DNA from: Triatoma infestans
Lineage: Eukaryota > Arthropoda > Insecta > Hemiptera > Reduviidae
Direction: 5' to 3'
DNA: 64,000 nucleotides
Assembly: GCA_011037195.1 (NCBI GenBank)
Contig: JAAEAF010000100.1
Span: forward strand, 186,001-250,000
Shown: piece after piece, positions 21,765-31,139 of the stretch
Numbering within the stretch: the stretch's first letter is position 1
How the letters are laid out: every line of letters begins with the position of its first letter
The notes under the pieces: generated by a model
What the model was told of the DNA's origin: nothing
The model's database searches: none
What the model saw: the letters and a program-made list of their open reading frames with translations, nothing else
Translations under genes and position numbers: made by a program

Positions 21765-22505
21765 CAAAATAATATGGGTTTGGTTTAATGTTATTGCCGC
21801 TCTCTTCTGGGCTGCATGTAATCTGTTCGCTACCTGTGTGTTTAGGATTTCCCCATCATTATATTTATGTTACGATAAATGTAAAGTTTGAAGAAAATTC
21901 GTCATTTTGTATTATTAAATGCAGAATTTTTTTCTTATTATTATTTTATTGCTTTCAGTTATAAAATTGTAGAATGAAATAATCAATTACAAAATTCTAT
22001 TTTATAAATACATCAACACGGTTATTTGTAACATTGATATTAAATTTCAATTGAAAGCTGTTGGTGTCATTTTTGGAGAAAATCCTGAAAAACTATACTG
22101 TACAGTAAAATGGCATATTTCCAATTAACCGTATGAACCGAAATTTGCTTGCATGATTTGGTAGGGGGTACCTGAACAAGTGATTTTTAGAACAAGAGAC
22201 TTTTTACAATTTACTGTTTTTGAGTTAAGCAATTGACATGCATCTTTCTCCCACTCTCTCTCTCTATCTATTTTTATATATTATATAAATATATTATATA
22301 ATATACATTTTAAGTGGTATGTCCGATGCTGTCTCCATACAGACTACAATAACTGTAAAAAAAAATGCTGTTAGAGGAAGATGTTTCTGAATTTCCCAAC
22401 GCTACTTCTATAATTTTTTAACATTATTAATATTTAAACATTAAATAATAATAATAATAATAATACCTGAGCCAGGAATGGCAACCCCGGCACCTGTGTG
22501 AATAT
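21765..22505. other. AT-rich stretch
   Basis: Contains a faint minus-strand Rep-A trace near 22050-22150, a CT run near 22250 and an AAT microsatellite at 22445-22465. No gene is seen. Confidence 0.4.
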
Positions 22506-22594
22506 GAGTATGATGTTTTGTTGTGGTGGTTGGTTCCGCAGTGCTGGAAAGCATCAGAGACATTTTCCGTGGTAGCCTGCTTCATTTTGGTGGT

Positions 22595-22632
22595 CATCGA
22601 CCGGTTTCGGGCGTTCGCCCATCTTCAGGATG
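22595..22632 (-). ncRNA. Hammerhead ribozyme candidate, copy C left arm
   Basis: Minus strand: CATC, CTGAAGA, T, GGGC-GAAC-GCCC, GAAA, ACC/GGT, C17, GATG. Stem I has four perfect pairs, stem II four pairs closed by a GAAC loop, and stem III three pairs with no loop. This short stem III is like that of Schistosoma and Penelope-type hammerheads, which often act as dimers. It is the best-preserved motif in the window. The extra U between A9 and stem II is the main doubt. Confidence 0.65.
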
Positions 22633-22750
22633 CGTTTTTTAGACAGTGTGACAAACAGTTCGCACAGAGCAAAGTTAGTTACCACTCGAGGTGAGTGTGA
22701 AACTAACTTTGCTCTGTGCGAGTCTGTGTTGTCACACTGTCTAAAAAACG

Positions 22751-22788
22751 CATCCTGAAGATGGGCGAACGCCCGAACCCTGTCGATG
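22751..22788 (+). ncRNA. Hammerhead candidate, copy C right arm (mutated)
   Basis: Same layout as the opposite arm, but the essential GAAA is now GAAC and stem III reads CCTGTC. Cleavage by this arm is unlikely. The two arms thus carry one good and one broken copy. Confidence 0.5.
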
Positions 22789-22849
22789 ACCACAAAATGA
22801 AGCAGGCTACCACGGAAAATGTCTCTGATGAGTATGAATGTTTTGTAAA

Positions 22850-24420
22850 TAATGTACACAGTTTTATTTTAGTTTTAAGTATGCGGGTTGCAAGGAATAT
22901 CCAAGTACTTCACCCATGTTTATAATTAGGTTGCGCGGATAGTCGTTAGAATGAATATATTTATTGAATGAACGTATTTATTGGTATGCTAGTATTGTTT
23001 TGGTAGTATTGGTTTAGAATGATTGTATATAACAAAGTCTATATACATCTAGTACTAAAACGGCTATATTATCTATTAGTGAGCATTGACGAAAATAAAA
23101 AAGAAGTAGGCATTCAGAAAATAATGAAAATATTCCATTTAATTCTACAGATATACAGGGCGAAGACCTCAGCAGTCGACGCCATAAAACATACAAAAAA
23201 AATAATAATAATAATACCTAATAAATAAAAAAATAAATTAATAAACAACATAACCCCAATCACTCAATATACTGAAATGTATTGGTGTGGATGTGTTGTG
23301 GCGTGAGCGGTTTTGTAAAGGGCTTGTGTGTTATGTTCAAAGAGGAGAGAAGTAATAAGAAATATTTAAGAAAACACTGATAGATTAAATTAAATATATT
23401 ATCTTTAAAGAAATTTAAATGCTTTTCAATAACACAGTAATTATGTGTATATATCAATTATTTATATAGATTAAGTGCGAAACTCTTATGTTTTAACTTA
23501 TAACTGGCACTGATGTTTACTGGTACAAGTGTTCTGGTTCAATGTCTGTTTCAGACTGTTCTTGTTTGAAAGCAGAATGCAAACTGTCTTGTTTGAAAGC
23601 AGAATACAGACTGTTCTGAAAGAATGCCTTCTAATTGTTCGTTCAAATCTTGCCCTAAAAAGACAATGGTGGTCTTCTACCTAAATAGTCCCTTTTGCCC
23701 GCGAATGTTGCATTTTTCTTGATATTACAAATAAAATATTTTTCTATATTTCTAGCATCTCTCACAATACGCTGTCTAAAAACTTGTTCGAATCTTGTCG
23801 TAATTCACAAGTATCTTTAAACATAAGTAAGCAAGTACTTAAGTAATTGTAAATTTTTTCCACATTTAATATAAAATATATTTAAAATATAACATGAAAA
23901 CAAGGCTAAATACTACTAATTTACAAGGCCTTCAATAATTATTAAATCAATAAATAATTAAACAAAATAAATATGACATATTTATATCAATAAATAATTA
24001 AACAAAAATCTATTATAAAGACAAAAAAACTTTTTTTATAAAATAAAAAAAATGTTTAATAATTTTCACATAGACATATTTATGCATGAAATTAACTGCA
24101 AATATAAATTTCAATATATTTTAAAAATAATTTTGAGGTTGTTATTTCTAAAAAAAAATTCTCTTAGTTAAATAAAAAATTATCGTATTCCCCCTTTTTG
24201 TTCAATGACTATTATAATATATAAATTTATTTAAATGTATGGTTTTTTTTAACTTATTATCTGTACAATCCTTTGAAAATGATACTGAAATGTCTAAACG
24301 TAAGGAATAAGATGTTTCCTTAAAATAAAGAAAATAGCTATTAAAGACTGAATTATTCAACCAATATAAAACAGTGTATATAATATACAGAAATAAAATA
24401 TCAATTTTTCTAAAATTTAC
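22850..24420. other. AT-rich stretch, no feature seen
   Basis: Short open frames only. No repeat edge was recognised apart from a short AAT run near 23205. Confidence 0.4.
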
Positions 24421-24424
24421 CTAA

Positions 24425-24500
24425 CCCAAAAAGTGTATTTCCGGGGAAAACTCACTTCGTAAATTTGATGCGATGCCATCATACTTCCTCTCTGAAAATT
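24425..24500 (-). repeat. Rep-A head fragment, - orientation
   Basis: GTGTATTTCCGGGGAAAACT, ATTTGATGCGATGCCATCAT and ACTTCCTCT are the reverse of the Rep-A head. Confidence 0.6.
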
Positions 24501-24556
24501 TTGTAAAACTGAATTAAAAAGATATATCCTTAAATATTAAATAATAAGGTTATGGT

Positions 24557-24795
24557 TTTTTTTTTTTTAAATTTAACGTGCGTCAACATCTATGGTCATT
24601 TGCACCCGGAGCCTTCTCAGTTCACTGCCGGCCTCCGGACAGTATTCTGTCGTTACAGACAGCACTGACCATTATCAAACAATGAGCTGTAGAAGCTCCT
24701 AGGAAGAAAAAATCTAAAGGTTAGCACAGCTGGACTCGAACCCGGGTCCTCCGCGTGGGAGTCCAGTCCGCTAACCACTTAGCTTTCCCTTCCCT
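24557..24795 (-). repeat. tRNA-headed SINE with 12-bp target duplication
   Basis: On the minus strand a tRNA-like head contains CTAAGTGGTTAGCGGACTGG and B box GGTTCGAGTCC. The body has CAGTGCTGTCTGTAACGAC and GAACTGAGAAGGCTCCGGGT, the end reads GTTGACGCACGTTAAATTT, and an A-tail follows (T-run on the plus strand). TAAGGTTATGGT at 24545-24556 and 24796-24807 is an exact target duplication. Mobilisation by a LINE in trans is inferred. Confidence 0.88.
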
Positions 24796-24875
24796 TAAGG
24801 TTATGGTGTTATTATTATTATTATGCATACACTAAATTCAATTCTAATAAAATTTTCCATTTCCATTTGTTACAG

Positions 24876-24921
24876 TGGAAGCCTCGTTACGGCGTAGTTA
24901 CGAAACTTTCACCAGCTGCAG
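24876..24921 (+). CDS. Single coding exon, Dok-7-like PH domain piece
   Basis: A pyrimidine-rich acceptor TTGTTACAG precedes 46 bases that end in CAG and are followed by the donor GTGAGT. The frame entered at the first base reads WKPRYGVVTKLSPAA, and one extra G starts the next codon. Dok-7-type adaptors have, in the first strands of their PH domain, W-K-x-R-W/Y, then V, then S-P-x-A-D-C. The pattern fits, and a split Asp codon (G|AY) at the phase-1 junction would fit too. In that family the PH domain binds membrane lipid and works with a PTB domain in receptor-kinase signalling. Only 15 residues are visible and I found no other exon in the window, so the identity is tentative. That it is an exon rests on the splice sites, the GC-rich codons against AT-rich flanks and the open frame. 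Confidence 0.5.
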
Positions 24922-24924
24922 GTG

Positions 24925-25825
24925 AGTGAAGATTTTCTATTTGTTTTTATATTTTAAATTTCTATCAATATCAACTATGTGAATTTTTATATTTTTATTT
25001 TCCCCAGAAAACAAAAAAAAAACTTTCAACAATTTTTCCTATCAAATTAAAGGGTGGGGGAGAATATTAAATCCTGGTTATATGGATTTATAAAATACAA
25101 CAATTATTAATTTAATGTAAAATCCTATTCTATACGATGTTTAATTCATAATTATAAATGCAAATTTATAATTGATGGGATGTTGTACAAGTAAATACAT
25201 ACGAGATTATTAGTAACAAGTATATATATATGTGTGGTGTGAGTGTGTGTGTGTGTGTGTGTGAAGTGGGGAAACCAGTAAATAATCGATATGATAATTG
25301 AAATATTTTCAACTCATTTAAATATATAATCATATGATTATGCTGTGATGATTTCTAATTAAAAAACAAAAAAAAATAAAATACATTATTATCGATTAAT
25401 ATAGAATTTTATTTTGCTAAATTTAATTAGCAATTTCTTGTTGTAATTTAATTTTCTGATTATTATATCCGCTTTGACCCGGGTTTAATTAACTTTATGG
25501 GTTGACTGACAAATGTGGTTTACTTTGTATGTGTTGCGTGTGATGTCATTATCAGTTTGTTTTTTTGTTTTTTCCAGCACATTCTCCATGAGAAAAAAAA
25601 ATCTGGTGATAAAACACTCACACAACTTTCTCATACCGCTGTTAATATAATTTATATACAAAATGACAAAACTTCAAATTTTACACATTTGTCCCGATAT
25701 AAATATATAGGTAGGTGGTGATGGGATACTGTAGTCCAGAAGAGAACGCCACTAACATTAAACCAGCACTATATAAATTTTACATCATAAATTCCGCAGA
25801 ATTATTTAGAATCAATCTTTTTTTT
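24925..25825. other. Probable intron, AT-rich
   Basis: Follows the GTGAGT donor of the exon at 24876. A TA/TG microsatellite lies inside. No downstream exon was recognised. Confidence 0.4.
25221..25264. repeat. TA then TG microsatellite
   Basis: A TA run passes into an interrupted TG run of about 34 bases. Confidence 0.9.
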
Positions 25826-25829
25826 TTAG

Positions 25830-26395
25830 GATAAAATGTAACAGATAAAAGTGATAGATTTATATCTGTGCAGTTAGTATTCTTTTGTTTAAATAAAATC
25901 ATTATTTCTAGTCGTTTTTCAAGAAAATTAGAGAAAACTCAATATCTTATTCTGTAAAGTCGGTTAACTAGTATTTTTCAAATTTGGAATTCTACCAATG
26001 ATTCTCACATATATTAATATTATCTAAGTGGTAAAACTATTTATTACACTAAAGGGGCACTTTAGAGGGCTTAACGATACTGTTCCCCCACAACCCTCAA
26101 AAAGTCAATTTTTCCTAGAGAAATATTTGAAATGAAAGTAATACATATTTATGTGTGCAGATAAGATACGAAGTTTAAGAAAAAAATCGTTGGAACCAGT
26201 TTTGAGAAAATCGCGAAAAACTAAAATAATCTGTTTAGTGACGTAAGTGGCACAACCGGTTGTGGATTTTGTCTGAAATCTTCGTGTTAGATGCGATGAT
26301 AGTACCTAAACAGAATACCAAGTTTGAACTTCTTGTGATTTTGATTTTTTTTTTACATTCGGGAATCACAGTACTTTTACTAGGAGTAAGAGAAA
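25830..26395 (-). repeat. Rep-A copy, - orientation
   Basis: In the reverse sense it has the ATAAAAGTGATAGA box, AACGACTTTTCAAG-like and GATTTTCTCAAAACTGG boxes, GGGCACTTTAGAGGG, GTGGCACAACCGGTTGTGG and TCTTCGTGTTAGATGCGATG. It ends in CTTTTACTAGGAGTAAGAGAAAG, the terminal hairpin. Confidence 0.75.
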
Positions 26396-26399
26396 GGAA

Positions 26400-27820
26400 A
26401 GAATTGGTGATATAGGGTGAAAGGTTAATATATTTTGACATGCTCAACTTGACAGAGTAACTTTGAAGAATCAATAGGGGAACACTAGCCTCTTTAATAG
26501 GGGCAAATTGGTGGTGGCATTGTTTTAAATGAAAAATGCACATTTATTTTGCGTTAAAGAATTGTGATAAAAGAGCGGCGGGCGACGACGAGTAATTAGG
26601 GCAATCGTGGGCAAGCGGTGATTTGTTGATGTTAGAACTCTGGCTTGTTCTAACCATCTTTTAGATGTTGCTAGCTGGTTGAGAACTTGCTCGAATGAAA
26701 TCTTCTTAAGAAAAGAGCTGACTGTAGATTGTTCTCAACTGTTAGGAAGCGGATTGAAGACTGATTTAAGCTCCGAATTTTGGTCCTTTTTAATGTAAAA
26801 CTTTGGAAGTTGGTTTTTTAATTTCACAGTCCGCTGAAACGCTTCCGGTGGGTATGGCATGTGCCGTCAGTTGTGCATACATTGAGCTTATATGGCATGA
26901 TTTTGCGATAGATGAAGACAACATGCAGTTTTCATAAGTGTTGCTATGGTGAAAATTCACAATATGTATTTAATTATATTATTTTCTCTGGACTTTTAGT
27001 CTACAGCCCTGGAATCCAAAGGACCTGCTTGTAGACTTAACCATGGAGTTATATCTAAGTCAAGTAGTAGTACTAAGTCCTCGGGCTTAAAACGGACTAA
27101 AACTGGGGAAAATCTACCTTCCCCCCCCTCTTTAGTCCTTTTTGGCAATTCTATATTTTACGATTTTAGATAGTCCCATGTATTTGTGGGTCGGAGGTTT
27201 TTGGTTGTGGTTGCACTGAAATAGGTGACACCTTCAGAAATAGGAGTGGTGAAAATTGGGTGCCCAGGTTTTGTGTTGTCTGTGCGTTGCAGAATGCAGA
27301 AATAGAGTGAGACAGGTTTCTCTTAGGGATATACTCCCTATGGGAAGCCTGAATTCCAGCAGATCGTCCTTACAGGATTAGAACGAACACCTCCCGTTGC
27401 CCAGAGTGGAACTTCCACCATCTCTCTCTCTCTCTCTTTGTTCACCCTCTGTTTCTCCTCTTTAGACAAGAATAAATATTTACAATAGGGGCAATTATAT
27501 CCGTTGGATTTGTAGGAGGGACCAGAAGTGAGATGCTGCGGGTTTCTACCGCCACCTAACTACCTAAAACTTGCCATCCATGATACCGATTTATACAGTC
27601 GTTTTATACAAAACCTGTTGTAATAAATACTAATATTATTATTTCACAAAAGGCTATATTTAAATTTATCTACAAATTATTATAATCCTATATTACTGAA
27701 ATTTACAACCTTGCCCAAACAATAAACCTTTTATATATCTATTTTTAATTTAATTCATATTTTTATTAACGGACTTAATAGCGAGATTTTCATATATATA
27801 TATATATATATAATAATTTT
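26400..27820. other. Unassigned stretch, no feature seen
   Basis: Mixed composition with a short CG-rich word (GAGCGGCGGGCGACGACGAG near 26572) and a CT run near 27421. No ORF with recognisable motifs. The 102-codon minus frame just upstream overlaps Rep-A and is not a gene. Confidence 0.35.
27792..27812. repeat. AT dinucleotide microsatellite
   Basis: Pure alternating AT of about 20 bases just before a Rep-A copy. Confidence 0.9.
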
Positions 27821-27827
27821 TACATTC

Positions 27828-28255
27828 TCTTACTGCATAGTAACCGGAAGTAGTGCAATCGTGTTATATTCATGTTTTGACCGGAAATACGTATTTTGAA
27901 GTTCCCTATGTCCGAAAAAGTAGTTTTTAGATCTGTATGTGATCTGTATTTGTGTGATATCAGCGTAACTTAACCACGAAAGTTGGAGAAAGTTTAAACT
28001 TGATATTTTCGTTTATCTTTTAACCAGAAAATAAGGGTTTGGTCAAAATCGGTCAACCGGAAGTACTAGTTTACTGATTATTTTATTGTACTTTTTGCAT
28101 TTTTCTAGAAAATATTCTCTAGTACTGTACACATATAAAGAGCTATAACTTTCATTTTGTAACATTTTCCCGGGAAAATTCATTTTAGGAAGGTTTTAGG
28201 TGAGTGTGGGGGTTATGCTTTCCACTAAAGTGTTATTTTAGTTCATTATATGATT
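27828..28255 (+). repeat. Rep-A copy, first segment
   Basis: Starts with TCTCTTACTGCATAGTAACC and has TTTTGACCGGAAATACG, GGTCAACCGGAAGTACTAG, TGGGGGTTATGCTTTCCACT and AAAGTGTTATTTTAG. It is cut at 28255 by a SINE and resumes at 28928. Confidence 0.75.
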
Positions 28256-28916
28256 TTTTTTTTAATTTAAGGCGCGTCATGACCAAATCTATGGTCATTA
28301 GCGCCCGGAGCCTTCACAGTGCACTGTCGGCCTCCGGAAGTGTTCTCGCTACAGACATACTGTCCATCACCGAACAATGAGCTCTAGAGGCTCCTAGGAA
28401 GAAAAAAATCTAAGGGTAGTGTAGTGGAATCGATTTCGGATTCCACTGGTATGAAGTCAGATGTCTTGAAGAGGGATTTATTAGGCGGAAGTTAGTTTAG
28501 AGATTTTAGAGAGTTATTACTTGAAATACTAAACACTGAATTTACAAAAATAGACTATAATTTTACAATAATTTGAATGTGTGAAATGGTAACTACAATT
28601 AATATGAACTGTTAGAAATAAATAAATAATTTAAAGAGATAAACAAAAATTTAAAATGTTTGTTTTTTAATACTGATGTCTTTGATACTGATGTATTGGC
28701 CCTTGTATTGAAAAGGCTTTTTATTCGGCGCGGCCCTTGTCTTGAAGACAGCGGCCGGCTGGGCCACTAGTTATAAATTATTCTTTCTTCTTGTTATCTT
28801 GATAGCGGCTGGCTGGAGCCACTTGACATTGATATGTCATTACAGTAGCACTGGACTCGAACTCGGGACCCCGCCTGGGAGTCGAATGCGCTAATCACTT
28901 AGCTAATCCCTCTCTT
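28256..28916 (-). repeat. tRNA-headed SINE split by a solo LTR
   Basis: ATTATATGATT flanks it exactly at 28245-28255 and 28917-28927. The body (28261-28415) has GGCGCGTCATG, GCGCCCGGAGCCTTC and CAGTGCACTGTCGGCCTCCG. The head (28849-28914) has the B-box complement GGACTCGAACTCGGG. A solo LTR separates the two. Taking out the LTR gives a normal SINE like those at 24.6 and 61.6 kb. Confidence 0.88.
28420..28844 (-). mobile_element. Solo LTR, 425 bp, GTAG duplication
   Basis: On the plus strand it begins TGTAGTGGAATCG and ends TGTCATTACA, with GTAG at 28416-28419 and 28845-28848. It is the inverted, shorter relative of the LTR at 18910: shared words are GTAGTGGAATCG, GTCTTGAAGAGGG, CTTGTCTTGAAGACAGC and TTATAAATTATTCTTTC. 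About 250 bases of the longer copy, including its TATA region, are not matched here. It is therefore a deleted copy or a subfamily. Confidence 0.85.
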
Positions 28917-28927
28917 ATTATATGATT

Positions 28928-29110
28928 GTATCCTCACAATATTAATAAATGTGTTGCAAGAATTCTGAGTTTGAAGGAAATCGGTTAACCGGAAGTGTTC
29001 CTTTATTCTTTTTCCTCTACTGCCCCCCCCCTTTTTTTTTTAAAGTTCCTTGCGATTTTCTCCATAAAGACACCAAAGGATTTCTTTGAACTTGATATAC
29101 TAACTACACA
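28928..29110 (+). repeat. Rep-A copy, second segment
   Basis: Resumes after the SINE with AATAAATGTGTTGCAAGAAT, TCTGAGTTTGAAGGAAATCG and GTTAACCGGAAGTGTTCC, then CATAAAGACACCAAAGG. It stops at the mariner end near 29112; a remnant (CTATCACTTTTATTTT) continues at 29831. Confidence 0.75.
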
Positions 29111-29111
29111 T

Positions 29112-29830
29112 ATACGAGGTGTGTAAATTAAGTAATGAGACTGATTTTCTAGTGTTCGATCTGGCAACACTGGAGACGCGGCGCATGTAGGGCAAGTAAA
29201 CATCTGATACACGTCCAGTGCAAATTTGAAAATGCTAGAGTTGTTGCACTGTCCGTCGTGACTTTTTTTTGTGAGCAAGGTTTTTTCAGTGCGTTTTAAA
29301 AATGAGTGACATCAATTACGAGCAACGTTGTGCTATCAGGTTTTGCTTCAGACTTGGGCACAGTGCAACGGAAACGTTTGAAAAACTGTGCCAGGCCTAT
29401 GGAGACAATGTTTTGTCGAGAGCACAGGTTTTTAGGTGGTTTAAGTCGTTTGCAGAAGGAAGGGAATCAATTGAAGACGAGCCTCGCAGCGGAAGGCCTT
29501 CATCTTCAAGAACCGACGAAAATGTTGGCAGAATCCGCGATCTCGTGCGTTCAGATCGTCCTTTGACAGTCCGAATGACCGGCGAAGAATTGAATTTGAC
29601 TCACACAACCGTTCATCAAATTTTGACTAATGAATTGAGGATGAGAAAAATTTGTGCAAAAATGGTTCCGAAAAATCTTTCACAAGAGCAAAAAGACATC
29701 AGAAAGGAAAGGAGCCTTGACTTTGGGAGCAATTGAAAACGATCCCAATTTTTTGGGGTGTTTGAGTACGACCCAGAAACTAAGCGTCAGAGCATGCAGT
29801 GGCACACTTCAATCTCTCCAAGGCCATGAT
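29112..29830 (+). mobile_element. Mariner element, 3' end lost
   Basis: The left inverted repeat ACGAGGTGTGTAAATTAAGT followed by AATGAGACTGA is of a well-known mariner type and starts after a TA. A transposase frame follows at 29302. The right inverted repeat is missing: the element stops in mid-transposase at about 29830, where Rep-A resumes with TATCACTTTTATTT. It cannot transpose by itself. Confidence 0.8.
29302..29829 (+). pseudogene. Mariner transposase, truncated, first Asp lost
   Basis: ATG 29302 opens 144 residues: an HTH region ([37 protein letters not shown]), the linker [13 protein letters not shown], and a second HTH region ([21 protein letters not shown]). [15 protein letters not shown] follows before a frameshift ends the frame at 29736. 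In the next frames come IENDPNFLG and then VFEYDPETKRQSMQWHTSIS. The segment between them, which in this family holds the ITGDESW motif with the first catalytic Asp, is missing. Everything after SPRP, including the other two Asp residues, is also missing. The DNA-binding half is intact. Confidence 0.88.
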
Positions 29831-29889
29831 CTATCACTTTTATTTTAAACTTATTTTGTAAAAATTAGTTTTAGAGGCTTAGAGGGTTG

Positions 29890-30890
29890 AGTATTTTAGC
29901 GGGATAAGTAACGCTTCCGTCAAAGGTGTCCTTTTTTTATAAGTATTTTTCTGTGTGATGTTTTTAGTTGCATTAAGAGAGAATCGATAATCAGAATAGA
30001 GAATGTTGAACACCAACATTTTTTTGTCTAACTCATTGTTTATTTTTTAGAGACAATCTTTTGCGAATACTTTCTAATATTAATTTAACAGATTCGGCAA
30101 ATAGCTGATTGTAACATAAGGTAAATTTCAATACACTTTGCAGAGAGAGGGGTTTCAATATTTTAGGGGGAATTTCACTCCATTTTTATACGTAACTTTT
30201 TGTTCATATCAATTCTATGATTAAAGCAACTTGCGATCAAAACGGTAGCTGAATCAATCTAAAATTTTTTCTTTTGTTTTTTTAAAGTTAGCCTGCAAAT
30301 TTAACTGAAAGGATACTGGGAAAAAGGTTTTCTATAGTGGTCTATCTGTATTTTCCATAGATTAATATAACTTTTCCATTATAAAAAGAGAAATATGGAA
30401 AAATGTGTTGAAGCAAAAAAGAATAGAATTAGGGAGTTTATGCAATGGGTGCTCTCTTCAGAAATGGAGCTACGTCCATTATAGTTTGTAGCCCACTTAG
30501 TTTCTAGATAGACTTTTTGCAATTTATTACTATTTTTTTTCATTTACTTTAACTTACAGAGCTGTATTGTAATCGATTGAGACTTTCGAACTTAATTTCT
30601 CATTGATATAAATGCTTGATATATGGGCAGAAGAAAAAGCTACTTGCAGCAAATGTGTGTGTATATCCATATTAGTTTGTTCGTACAGCACGTTTAAAGA
30701 AAATATGTGGAGTCATTTCGAAGAACATTCATGAAAAGCAAAACAAAATCAATAAAATTGCACTTGGGGTTTATGGCACTTCGGTTTTGACAGAACGGTT
30801 AGTGAAATTTGACACAATGAAAATACGTCATCTTATAGCAGTAAGAAAAATTATAAGGAAAAAAAACTTGTTCATTTCTTTTTACCTATA
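29890..30890. other. Unassigned AT-rich stretch
   Basis: No ORF or repeat of the recognised families. Confidence 0.4.
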
Positions 30891-30892
30891 GC

Positions 30893-31132
30893 GCAACGGT
30901 CCCAAGGCAGGGACCAAGGCTTGCCAGACGGAGATATATTGGGGGTCATGTGGTAAGCACGCAGCAGTGCTATCGCCGTTTAGTTCTGCTTCCATCGCGT
31001 TTAGCTTCCCATTTTTTTTTCACGATCTTGGATCAACACTGATTCGGCCCTCACGGGAAACCAAACCCTGAACTCAAGGCACCAAAGGCGAGTGCGCTAT
31101 TCACTAGATTAAGCGTGGGGACCTTAGTTCAT
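30893..31132 (-). repeat. Possible second tRNA-headed SINE family
   Basis: The minus strand reads GGTCCCCACGCTTAATCTAG, then TGAATAGCGCACTCGCC (A-box-like) and CCTTGAGTTCAGGG (weak B box). GGTTTCCCGTGAGGGCCGAA follows, and it then continues into a GC-rich body. The head resembles a decayed tRNA. It is unlike the SINEs at 24.6 and 61.6 kb. No target duplication was found. Confidence 0.4.
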
Positions 31133-31139
31133 TAAAAAT

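Larger units (their letters stand above)
22521..22830. mobile_element. Palindromic hammerhead element (copy C), best copy
   Basis: A tail (TTGTGGTGGTTGGTTCCGCA, then GTGCTGGAAAG) is followed by a left arm at 22552-22680. A 20-base loop (22681-22700) and a nearly perfect inverted right arm at 22701-22830 complete it. The arms would form a hairpin of about 129 bp. The flanks AGTATGATGTTTTGT (22507-22521) and AGTATGAATGTTTTGT (22831-22846) differ by one inserted A, a 15-16-base target duplication. Each arm carries a hammerhead core. There is no ORF of its own, so it must use enzymes from elsewhere. Confidence 0.85.

Noticed and set aside
22554..22859. 101-codon frame, minus strand, with hammerhead-element peptide
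   Set aside because: It translates an inverted-repeat arm and its mirror; the same peptide appears in unrelated contexts at 676 and 18679 only because the repeat is there.
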